DNA from: Dipetalonema caudispina
Taxonomy: Eukaryota > Nematoda > Chromadorea > Rhabditida > Onchocercidae
Length of the DNA stretch: 64,000 nucleotides
Assembly: GCA_013365325.1 (NCBI GenBank)
Contig: JABVXV010000004.1
Coordinates: 372,001-436,000, forward strand
Direction: 5' to 3'
A program made the position numbers and the translations under genes. A model generated the notes under the pieces. That model was given only the letters and a program-made list of their open reading frames with translations, did no database searches and was not told where the DNA came from. Shown one piece after another: positions 11,092 through 22,200 of this stretch (position 1 is its first letter; each line of letters starts with the position of its first letter).

Positions 11092-13978
11092 TGGATGAAC
11101 TTTCTCTTTATATTTATTTCATCAGTTTGTGCAATAGAAAGCCGTATTTCTGAGTTTTGTTAAAAGTACTTCATATGGTGTACAACTACAATACTTCTGA
11201 AATTAAAGAGAGATCTTTGCTCAACGTATGCCTATTTTTGTTAATGGTTGTTCCCAGCAGAAAGTCAAGGTTTTCCTCCTGAGCAAGAAATGCTTCACTG
11301 TGGAGTGTTTTTGGCACCTAAATTCTGTACTTGTTCTCTCTGTGATTGTAAATCCTATATATTTGCATATGCACCATGACGCGAGTCCAACATCACTTTA
11401 AAAGTCATAGAACGTAGTGCTTGTTTAAATCACTTCACAGCTAATTAAACTGATTCAAAACGAATAAAATGTAGAATTGGGAAAGATTACCAGTAAGGTA
11501 GTGAAGAGGGTAATTTGTTTTTCATGAAATAGCTTAGACTTTTATATTTCTACAGTTGTTTTGTTTTTTGTATAAGTTGTTTGTTCGATTATGGAAATAA
11601 AATTTTTGTTGTTAAATATTTGTGGTGGAAAAGAAAAGAACAGAAGTATCAATTTCAATAATTTTGATTGCCTTTTTTTTGCAGATACTTGGCTTGAAAT
11701 ATCATGTTTTCCTTGCTTTTGTAGTCTCCAATTTCCCTAGTTTGTGAATCATAGGAAATTATGAGTCCGCGGATCAGCAAAAAGTCTTCCTACTGTAATA
11801 TGGAATACCGGGACAATTAAATATAGAAGTATATGAGATGTATTAGTAAGTTCCTATCTAGCAATCTTAGTAAGGCATAATACATTGATAACAATTACCC
11901 GTTTCGGATAAATAGTATGGATGTCAGAAAATAACATGCATATTCTCGTGCAAAAGTCATCCGGGATATTTTGATTGATTTTCTATAAATTCTAGCGTTA
12001 CTGAGTTAGGACATTGTAGTGAGTCTTCAGTACTTACTAATTATCCAGGAGTTCGTTTCTTTATTATATCACTTCTGCCATATTTTCGTCACACTGAAAT
12101 GTCAATGACATAGAAATGGAAAAAGAAAAGATTTGTCGCTAACGCATATTCCACCTTCACTATTTCTGTCCAATATATCATCAGATAATGATTTGATATT
12201 AGCCTTCATACTTTGCAAATAAATTTGTTTAAATTTATGAAAAGTGGCATGATGCGGATATGGATAAATTTAAGAGCTTTTCGTATACTACCGCGTTGCG
12301 AAATATGTCATAGTAATTTCATTTGTGCTAGATTTGTAACGATAACTACCCACGACATATATCACGTTAGATTTTCTTTTCTTAATTCTTCATTTATTTA
12401 CAGGAAAACAAATCATTCAATGCCTTCTAATAGTACTACAGATTCTGTTACTGTTTAAGCAGAAGTATTCCTGATAATCTTCTACACACAGTGATATCTC
12501 ACAAGCATTGACTTTGTCTCGTTCCTGTCTTTAATACAGTGCTCATTATTTATCTCTTTCATTAAGTGATATCGCTATAACCCATCTTCACATTTGCAAA
12601 GGTAAAAAGGTACATTGCAGATAGCGCAAATTTGTTGCTGCAGAGCATCCAATTAAAGGATATGCAGTTAATAATGAACATAATCGTCGATGCAGTAAGA
12701 TATTTAGCGTTTTTCTGATAATATCTCTTCATGTGAAATGTGATGTTCGTCTGTTCAAAATAAATTCGTTATCTTGTTATTTTTAAATACATCCTGGAAA
12801 TACAGTTCCTGAAGTGAATGTTAAGGTGACACTTCCTAGACGATTAGCCGGATGTCATTTCCAGAAATCAAGCAGGAAAATCACAAATTAATAAAGGAAT
12901 GCTAACAGTTTCCTTGATCCAATCATCTTATTAACAGCTACCTTATCTTACTTTGTAAAGATAAAAGGAAAGATATATCACTTCGAATGTTTTAAGTAAG
13001 ATTCAGGTCAAGTGAGAGAAGAGCTGATTGACCCCCCGTACATCACCCCGCGATGTATGATAACACGGACTCGGCCTAAGATTGCTTTTTCGGGAAGTCA
13101 TAGAGAGAGGATAGTGTGTGTAAGATGTGAGAGATGACAGAGTGTGATCTGTGTGTAATGATATAATGTGATATGTGATAGTAAGGAGTGGAGGGAGATT
13201 GATGAAATAGTATTATGTGAGATTGGGAGAGAAGAAGATGAATAATTCTGAGGGACTTTTTCAGGGATAAATCCCGGGTGGCGGAGAGCGGAGATACGGT
13301 GTATTACTTTATCTTCTGTCCCAATAACTTCGGAGAGGTATGAATATATGTGGTGATAAAATTAGTGACTTTATGGGAAGTGCAATGATACAATGTATGG
13401 TTTGTATCAGTATATCATTGTAAGATGATAATGATGAGAGAATTGATTTCCTCTGTCATTGTTGTAATAGTGGTATAGTTGTAGTTTTTGTTTTTCTTAC
13501 CCTTTGGCCTCATAAAATTCTTCTCTTTAGCATTCCTTTATTTGCTTAGTTATTTTTGTTGTTCATGTTGGATTAAAAAAAAAAAAATAAGAATGTATGA
13601 TCTCAATTAAGAGTTGGAAGGTTTGGAATGGAAAATTTTGTGTTGAATTAGAAGCTCTTCTGTTGAATCTTTAGACAGCATAATTTCATTTTAAAATGAG
13701 ACAACTACCTGTCCTATTGATATTTCGTAATACCATTAATAGGGTATTCCAGGCATTCATGATTCATCCGTACAGAAGTTTTTCGAGCATAGGTACTGAC
13801 CTTTATGTAAATTTCAACTTAATCGAGTAAATGTGTAAAATGTCATCATTCAAATAATTAGTGTTATAGAGGAGGTTTCGTGCAATTCTTTCTAGACGAT
13901 TGGATAGTTTTAGTCATGGTCGTTGTTCACTGCCTCAAAAATCGTTTTTTTTTTTGGCTTGAAATAAGTACTTGTATG
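11092..13978. other. Intergenic region between OSTC and clpX
   Basis: About 2.9 kb. The left end is the OSTC 3' UTR. An 81-codon ORF at 12213-12458 has no recognisable family and unremarkable composition. At 13021-13310 there is a compositionally distinct patch: a short hairpin (13037-13059), then a purine- and TG-rich stretch. No RNA gene was recognised. Confidence 0.55.
11596..11601 (+). promoter_or_regulatory. Candidate OSTC poly(A) signal AATAAA
   Basis: Canonical hexamer about 505 nt after the stop codon; an alternative lies at 11463-11468. Confidence 0.4.
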
Positions 13979-13985
13979 TTTCAGG
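13979..13985 (+). promoter_or_regulatory. Probable spliced-leader acceptor of clpX
   Basis: TTTCAG ends at 13984, one nucleotide before the ATG at 13986. This is either a trans-splice acceptor or the end of a 5' UTR intron. Confidence 0.5.
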
Positions 13986-16900
13986 ATGGTTTGTCCATCG
14001 TCGGCCGTGGTTATAGCTCGTCGGCAGTATCAGTCATTTCTAATAGTTAGAACAGTACGATACATAGCAAAAGGCAGTGGAAATAATAATGATTCGGGTT
14101 CTGGTGCAGATGATTGGGAAAATAACAACAGCTCCAGCGAACACACTGTATTTCGACAACGTATTCCGTTATTCACAGCAGTTCCATTCACTGGCAGACA
14201 TCTTACAACAAGATGGAATATCTGGCGTACTTCATCCTCCAACAACCGTTGTGACGAGTGCGGCAAACCACTAAAAAACATACCATCATCGACGCGTAAG
14301 TAATAATGTTTATTAAGGACGGACTGGATTTCTGTATGATACGCCCCATGCTAATTCTGACGATGCAATGATCAAGATAAAAATAGAGTTTTTAGTACTA
14401 TGTTCTTATTAGTGCTGTTGTATTAAAAATTACAATTGCTGGTATAGTTATAGTCGATTGTAATTAATTTAACTTTGTAGGGGTTAAGCTACTGGCGTTT
14501 GACTCTGCTTTTATACTTATATCCACTGAATATTTCTTCTCTCAGTTGTTTTAGCGAACTCACGTTATCTGATTTGTGAAAACTGTCGGCGATTGTTTAG
14601 CTGCGGCCCGTTAGATGAAGATGATGAAAAAGGAAGTATTTTGAAAGCAAGCGATGTAGACAAAAAGCCGCCATATCCAAAAGAGGTCACGTTTTTAATG
14701 TTCGAAATATATTTTACTAGGTCTTTAATATATATATATATATGGTTTGAAACAGCTCGGATTTCTGTGGAACTGGTCAATAAAAACAATTTTTTAGATT
14801 TATAGTTACCTGAATAAGTACATCATTGGTCAAGAACAAGCCAAGAAAACACTATCAGTTGGAGTTTATCAACATTATCTACGTCTTTATCATAATATCG
14901 AGAATAACATTGGTTCACCAGCCGTCAATAATGCAGATGGAAATCGGCCACGTACGACAGTATCTTCACCTGGTGTGTTGTATCAGGAAGATTACAGTAG
15001 AACTGGCCGTGCTGACATTCGTTTTTTCTCGGACACACCAACGTCCCAACAGAAACACCGAGTTGCGTCACCAGTATTTCGTCCACTTCCTGAGAACGAT
15101 GTTCCAATCCGACTAGAAAAGTCTAATATTCTTCTACTTGGTCCGTCTGGTGTTGGTAAAACCTTTATCACCCAAACACTGGCCCGTATTTTGGATGTGC
15201 CCATTGCACTATGTGATTGTACCTCCATGACTCAGGCCGGGTAAAGTTTTCTTCCCCTTCATCATATTTAAATTTCAGTGTTACGTAGAACATTACTTTG
15301 GATGGAAGTAAATAGAAAATAAATTTGTTCTACCAAGCATAACGGCTTCAATCTTTAGCATGTTCGAGTCATCTAGCGTTTACATGATTTTACTGTTTCA
15401 TAGGAACTTAGGACTAAGTCATCGACGAAGACAATCTATAGATGGGGAAATGTTTCCAGATAATTTTACTTAAAGCCAAAGATGAAATTGTTATGAGAAT
15501 AGAACTATTGTATAGAATATAGAACAAACTTTTTCAACTAAACTAATGATCCAAATGTATATCATTTGCCTGAATCAACTTACTAAGTAGATGAGAGTTA
15601 TATGTAGACCCGTTTTTGTAGTTATGTTGGCGAAGATGTGGAAAGCGTTGTGCAGAAACTTGTGCAGAATGCGGGTGGTAATGTGGAACGTGCACAGCAG
15701 GGGATCGTTTTCCTGGACGAGATAGATAAAATAGCTGCAGCACATAATGTGCAATCTCATGCATTCAGAGACGTCAGTGGTGAAGGCGTACAACATGCAT
15801 TGCTCAAATTAGTAGAAGGTGAGTTTATTTCTGACATCATATCAACACGTTGAACTTAGCTATTTGAAAAGGTTTTAGATAGTAGATAAGGAGTTTCCCG
15901 AATTATTACAATTTGTTGTTAAGGTTGTTGTCCCGAAGTAGATAACTTTTTTCCGGATGGTTGTTATGCATGTTATTCCTTTACTCCTAAGAATGCTAAG
16001 AAAAATATCACTGTATTGGTGGATTTCCTTATTTCTCTAGTCAGAATTACAGGAACACTGGTGAATGTGAAGAGCAGTCGTAAGTCAATGAGTACACAGC
16101 AAGACTTTGTTCAAGTTGACACAACAGACATTCTGTTTGTCGCATCGGGCGCATTCACTGCTTTGGACCGTATAGTTGGCAAACGACTTGATAAGAAGAC
16201 ACTTGGCTTAGGTTATTTTAATTGATTCATTCATATGTTGTTCGTCAGCAAGTAAGTGTTGAAATCGACGGCAACGTCAGTCGTATTCATTTACAAGCTC
16301 CTGAGATTTCTATTTATACATGTACGATAATTTTCATTTAATGTTTTAGGTGCAAAATCAGGAATGCAGCGAATAACCGATGATGATAAGTTAGAAGCAG
16401 CAATCTCGAAGAAGCGAGATGATCTTTTGCGACAAGCGGATCAAGGAGATCTTATAAGTTTTGGCATTGTACCGGAACTTGTTGGACGCTTTCCGGTTAT
16501 TGTGCCTTTTCACAGTTTGGATAAGGTTATTCTCCTTTGTCTCTTTTTGTGTTTTTTTTTTTTTTTTGAAATACAGTTTTTCGAATCATACTTATTATAT
16601 GCGTCTCTGTCATTATGATCTTATAAGTTTTGGTATACAAAAATATGAACTTATCCGATAGCATCCAATACATGTGGAAATATGCGCTTTATCTTTCGCA
16701 TTAATGGCTAAAATAATGATTACAGGGTATGCTAGTCAGGGTATTAACTGAACCAACGAATTCACTACTCGCTCAGAAAAAACTTGAATTTGCCATGGAT
16801 GGTGCAGATCTTTCGTTTTCTACCGATGCGCTTGATGAGATTGCTGCACTTGCATTAGAACGTAAAACTGGCGCACGTGCATTACGTTCCATTGTGGAAA

Positions 16901-17117
16901 AGGTTTGTGAACTACTTACATTACAGCGTCACAGTCATGCTTATTATGAGGTTGATGTGAAAATATTTTCTTACAATGATCAAATGCGCAGGTGTTACTC
17001 GAAGCGAAGTTCATGGTACCGGGAAGTGATATCGAAAGCGTTCACATAAATAGAGAGTGCGTGAAAGGTAAAGCTGATTATGTATATACGCGACGTGCGC
17101 AGCAGGCTACAGGTTGA
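13986..17117 (+). CDS. clpX: Mitochondrial ATP-dependent unfoldase ClpX
   Basis: AAA+ unfoldase of the mitochondrial matrix that feeds substrates to ClpP. Eight exons, 13986-14295, 14546-14685, 14798-15240, 15622-15818, 16053-16211, 16350-16525, 16726-16902 and 16992-17117, sum to 1,728 nt (575 aa). The N-terminus is Arg-rich and poor in acids for about 30 residues, as in matrix presequences. A C4 zinc finger follows, with C89/C92 and C114/C117, split by intron 1. Core motifs: [11 protein letters not shown], Walker A GPSGVGKT (about 265-272), pore loop GYVGED (about 298-303), Walker B IVFLDE (about 326-331), [42 protein letters not shown] and sensor-2 [12 protein letters not shown]. The ClpP-docking tripeptide is LGL (about 414-416). 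A variable insert of about 75 residues precedes Walker A. A poly(A) hexamer is at 17201. HslU is excluded by the zinc finger. Confidence 0.96.
14728..14743. repeat. (TA)n microsatellite in clpX intron 2
   Basis: A pure TA run of about 16 bp, between the exon ending at 14685 and the one starting at 14798. Confidence 0.85.
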
Positions 17118-17200
17118 CGATATGTTCTTTTAAAGAGCGGTTAATATAAGTATTAATGTAATCTGCGGTACGTTGATTTCATTTTAATAGATTTCGAGCA

Positions 17201-17206
17201 AATAAA
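17201..17206 (+). promoter_or_regulatory. Candidate clpX poly(A) signal AATAAA
   Basis: Canonical hexamer 84 nt after the clpX stop codon. Confidence 0.55.
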
Positions 17207-18101
17207 AGGATCAGTGCATAGGGGTAAAATCGAAGCATACCTCGAGTCTTTCACATTCCTAGACCTATTAGCACTTATTGGTGATGTTCGTTGAGAAGCA
17301 TTCTGTGTTATGTAATCAATCTCTCTGTTATGCAAGCTTTGATTTTCTGGTCATCTTGTTTTTACGTTCGTGTTTGTCTTTTTCAGTTCTATTTTGTATT
17401 CTTTATACTCTATTTCTGTATGTATTTCATCTTTAGTCTTTATAAGATTATAACGATTAAAGGTGAAATTTCTCATTTTTATTTTAATAAAGGTGATGAA
17501 TAAGATACTTCACATCATTGTTCAGTGGAAAGATGTAATGTGCAGAGATCACTGTGAAATAGCTGAACCTATTTCAGGTTTTTATTAATTTCACCAAATT
17601 CATGATATAAAATATTTTTGAATAAAACGTATTGGTCCTATTGTTCCTTAACTTGGCGTCGTCGACGTTCGCAGAAGATCGGGTGGAGCAGTTGCAGAGA
17701 ATAAAACAGGATGGCTGAAAATTTCATTATGTTAAAATCGAACTATCAATCAGCTTGACGGTGTGAGATATTGAATTTATTCTTCAAAGAATATGCTGCA
17801 TGTGGGACATTGAGCACATTGGTTGCCATGCATGCAGAAAGATTTGCTATATTCAGTTCGGTGACTTTAAAGTGTATTCTATTCAGGGTCTTATTTTTCA
17901 GAAATGCGAAAAAGTTCAAAAAAAAGAAATCATTTGATGATATAAGATTTGCTACGAGGCGTCCTACTACATGTTGGCAAAGCTATGCTCATTTATGAAT
18001 AAATGCAACTAGAAGTAACGATTTTAGAGAACTACGAAAAGTCCGAATATTCTCATCCTGTATGATAAACAAATATGTGATGGCACTGAAATTTCCGATC
18101 T

Positions 18102-18107
18102 TTTATT
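18102..18107 (-). promoter_or_regulatory. Candidate VWA-gene poly(A) signal AATAAA
   Basis: Reads AATAAA on the - strand, about 110 nt downstream of the stop codon at 18218-18220. Confidence 0.5.
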
Positions 18108-18217
18108 GCACATTAGATTATCACTATCATGTAGAATTATCTTTTCCATCATAACAGTTTTGCGATGCACCCATGTCTACAGTAATAAATAACTGGGAGA
18201 AGAATAAAATTGATGGG

Positions 18218-19202
18218 TCAACATGTCCTAATGATCTTTTCTAGCATCCCAAACAACTTTTTGACATCGTTATCCATAAACACTCGGTCCTTTGAGCCAG
18301 CGATTTTTATTAGTTCTTCTTCACTGACTGGATACTGAAAGTGAAATATTTGTTACTCACTGCAAAACCTCCCTTTTCGTGTTATTAGTATTATTAATTA
18401 AACGTTCAAAAATAGGCTGCTTTAGCCAGAGGATAAAAGCATGAATAGACCAGCGCTAATAAGTAACTCAATACATATGATCTTAGAATTCTAGAGAACA
18501 TTACTATAGTGGCTAACACTGATTAGATGAGTGGGATCATGCGATCAGTGCATTATTCACTCTTTTAATACGAAATCATTAATTTCGTGTTTTTTGAAAT
18601 TATCGAAAAAGCTTTCAAAAAGTATTATTTCTTATACAAGGATAATGTAGTGAAAGTTAAAGAAAAATTAGCCTACCTGGCTATTAACGGCAACAGCAAA
18701 GATATTGGGAATTAGATTCCTTAACAAAGTGGTTGCTTCCGTAGTATCTTTTTGTCCAAAACCATCAGTAAATATAATTACAAAAGGTGTTGCTAATCCT
18801 GGTCTTGCACCTTTCTCTGATGAATATTCTGTTACTGCCTATAAGAAGTACAAAGTGAAGTACACCTTTCGAAAAGATAACAATGTAGATTCCGGTTTAG
18901 ATATTAATCTGGAAGTAATTGATAGAGAACCTGTAAAAGTGCGGCATGTATAGCTGTAGTCCCGCTGCTGAAGGGAATTTCCTGAAGAGCTTGCAACACT
19001 TTCTGTTTTTCTTGCGGTTGATTAAATGACCAGATTGTTTTTACTTTCTCTTTGGCTGCGAACTTAATGATTGATACACGTGCGTTCTTTGGACCTATCC
19101 GAAGTCGATTTATTATCTCTGCAGCAAGCTCCTTCTCACGATTGAATGTTTTCTCCACAGAGCCTGACGAATCGATGAGCATAATGGCGTCAATCTCGCA
19201 AC
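18218..19202 (-). other. VWA domain 9, C-terminal, full MIDAS
   Basis: Exons 18931-19202, 18677-18838 and 18218-18334. It has DSSGS, PFSSGTTAIHAALLQ and FVIIFTDGFG. It ends with KKLFGMLEKIIRTC then the stop, so the array closes with a complete VWA and no extra tail. Confidence 0.9.
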
Positions 19203-22200
19203 CTGTAATTATGATCAGGCATAAAATCAGAATCAGATCATAATCTGTAGTACTTTCCAGTAGGAAAAAACTAACCGGGTGAGAAGATGGTGGTAGTGCG
19301 TGGAGCGAAAGTTATATTTATTGATTGGCGGTGGAAACTGGTACTTGGAGTTGTTTGAGTAGTTCTTGGTCCAGAACTTCGCGAACTTTTTGGTATTTGT
19401 TTCAATTGTTTTTCTTTCGAATTTTTTCCATCTAACAATGCTTCATTCTTTTTCTCCACTTTACTTATTGCCAAGGCGGACTTTTCCTTTGTACTTTCTT
19501 GCCTATTTACAGACTTTGTTGTTGGCCGTGGAACTCGAGCACTTACAACAGTAGTTGTTTCTTCCTTGATGACAACCTGGATTTGTGTGGTTATCAGTAA
19601 ATCATATTTGAAATGGAAATGTCAAAGAAAGTTTGAATGAAAGAGGAACTTCTCTGTGAACTTCGACGGGTTCAAATTACTCCATGAATTTAATACCTAA
19701 CGCAAACCTTTTCACCCTCGAATCGTTTCAAATTGCGATCCAATTCACTAGCAATGTCTTTTTTTCGTTCTTCATTTTGCCTGCTGCGCGCAAAAGTGCT
19801 ACGAATAGTGGTGGCAGTAGTTACTGCAGAAAATTGAATCGCATGTGATGACATCTAAAATAGTGCAATTAGAAGGTCAATTAATATGATAAAGAAACTA
19901 AAAGTGCAACTGCTAGAAGTCAACCAAGAGGAAGGGGAAAAGTAACTGGTAAGTACTAAGGTCAGAATGGGAAGTTTACTCTTCCGAGCAGGTTTCTTTA
20001 CTTCTTACCAGAAGAGTGAAACATGAACAGTTGCTGCTACAGTCTATCTGCTATTGTTTGTTTATTGTAAGGGTGTCAAAATACTGAGATAAAAGCCGAC
20101 AACAAATAAAAAGTACCCGAACACATCGGGCCTTATTAGCAGCCTCAGCAGCATCAAGTATAACTCTAGCGAATTCAGCATTACGATCGTAATTAAACAC
20201 ATTATTTGGTGATCCTGTATATTTCGATAGTGTTTCCATATCCACTAACTTACCACTGTCCACTGCATATTTGCTAAGACCTTTTGCCTGTAATGGAATC
20301 TTTTATTTACAACAAGTAAGAAAAGGAAATAAATAACTCAATAAAAGAAATCCTTGGTATAGAAGAGAGAAAAAGGGAAGGTGTCAGGTCCCGGGGAGAT
20401 TCGAACTCCCGTCGCAGGATTCAAAGTCCTGAGTGCTAACCACTACACCACGGGACCACACGCACCTGCCCTTCTCAAGTAGTTTATTTAAGCTTCAGGA
20501 TCATCAATATTGTCTCCTAACTCCAATCAGATGATAGCAAACATAACGATCACCGTACGTGAGTGACACGTCAATCAGCTAACCGACAGATAGGTCCTAT
20601 CTTCGACTTCACCTGACTACTAGTACAGGGGATCGTAACGCTAAAATATCCATGTCACGACTTCTGTTATTATTGGTTTCGCAGCGTACTGCACCATTGA
20701 GGCTATTATCGTTCAAATGTGAATATTTGCAAATGCAAGTCTTCCTATATTCTGGCTGATTTACTTACATGCTTGTCTCTTACAAAAATCTACCCAACCA
20801 TTCATTTTCCTACCGATGACCATAGGATTAACGGGGATGAATATGCAAAAGAACACTTAATATGTAGTAATGTATCGCATCATATGTAGAAGGATCACGT
20901 GAAATACCGAATTCTGTTATCAGATTATGCCAATTTTTGAATTTTCTAGAAATAAGCTTCCCGGAAAATCACCAACAAAGTGACTCCGCAGAAAACGGAA
21001 CGCCAGGTCCCGGGGAGATTTGAACTCCCGTCGCAGGATTCAGAGTCCTGAGTGCTAACCACTACACCACGGGACCGCACACTGATACACACACCATTAT
21101 GTAAATTGATTAACATTAAAATAGTCCTTTAAAGTTTAATTTCAAAGGGTATGAGTTCTTAAAGGTTTATATAGCTAACTTGATAATTAACAAGCAGTGA
21201 ATAAACTTACAGTATGTAAATTTTGAATGGCATTGTTACGTTCATCAAGATTATCTTTAGATAGTCCATCACCCACAATAACAAGCATACCACGTGCATC
21301 TTCTCTTTGTCCTCTGTTGTATTCCCTGAACAGCAATCAATCAATATTGCTATGTCAATATATTGATAAACTACCAATGAACGTATGCTTGTAAAATCAT
21401 CCTTAAAGAAAAAGAAAAAAAAGCAAGTAATCATGAAAATACTCACTGAACAGCGAAATTGATGGCTTTAGCATAGGATGGTTTGCCAGCTTTAGGCTTG
21501 ATTAATTCTACTTTGGTGAAGATGCTATCTCTGTCTTGTAGATCACTCATGCTAACGACTGATTGTGGTTCATTGTTGAAAGTTATCACGGAGATTTTCA
21601 CTCGACCGCTATGTTTTGTTACTGGTAACGAACCTACACAATCATTATCCATGTAAATAAAATGTATTCCATCCGAAGATTAACAGGAAAGATGGTATCC
21701 TAAGGAAGTAGATTCTGCAAAAAAAAGAAATAAAAGATTGTAAGAAACATTTACCGAGTACATCTAACAGAAGATAACGATTAGAGGAAATGGATTGTTC
21801 ACTTAGATTGGCTGATTTAATAGCATTATCAAAGAGGATAATAATATCCAAATTAGGAGTGCTGCAGACTTGATTGCTGAGGTCGCTCGCTAGTGTTTTT
21901 GTATTTTCCAAACCTACAGAAGCCGGTATGTTACAATTCTCTCCACCGGTAAGCAATGACACTACATCCGTCAAGAACCTGAAATTAACTCCGATTATGC
22001 AAAAGATTCATCATTAAACGAAAGCAAAAGCAAAAGTGTAACCTTTCGGTAGAATTATCCCTATAAATACGACTCGTGCTACCGATATAATGTTTCAATT
22101 CGCGCAAGTCGATATTCTTTCCAAGAGCTACACCGAATAGTTCGGCTCCCGTAGCTTTCAGAAGCTGGCTTGCTTCAAGTACCTTTTCCCATGGATCTTG

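Larger units (their letters stand above)
17118..18217. other. Convergent intergenic region between clpX and the VWA gene
   Basis: About 1.1 kb holding the 3' UTRs of two convergent genes: a + strand AATAAA at 17201-17206 for clpX and a - strand AATAAA at 18102-18107 for the VWA gene. ORFs of 60-75 codons on both strands have no recognisable content. Confidence 0.65.
20117..21880 (-). other. VWA domain 8, degenerate MIDAS
   Basis: Covers the 3' part of exon 21755-21978, then 21447-21633, 21211-21325 and 20117-20287. The fold signature LDIIILF, VKISVITFN and MLVIVGDG is clear, but the first motif is DNAIK and the loop is PKAGKPSYAKAINFAV. Its last intron but one holds the tRNA genes. Confidence 0.82.

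Noticed and set aside
12213..12458. 81-codon ORF between OSTC and clpX
   Set aside because: No domain, no signal peptide pattern, and no acceptor or promoter evidence; compatible with chance.
14030..14281. 83-codon - strand ORF opposite clpX exon 1
   Set aside because: Shadow of the clpX coding exon, with no independent evidence.
7460..17117. Operon of the + strand genes rpiA, OSTC and clpX
   Set aside because: Intergenic gaps of 1.5-2.9 kb are far larger than the roughly 100-1000 bp typical of nematode operons.
17771..17998. 75-codon + strand ORF between clpX and the VWA gene
   Set aside because: Lies in the convergent 3' UTR region and has no recognisable content.
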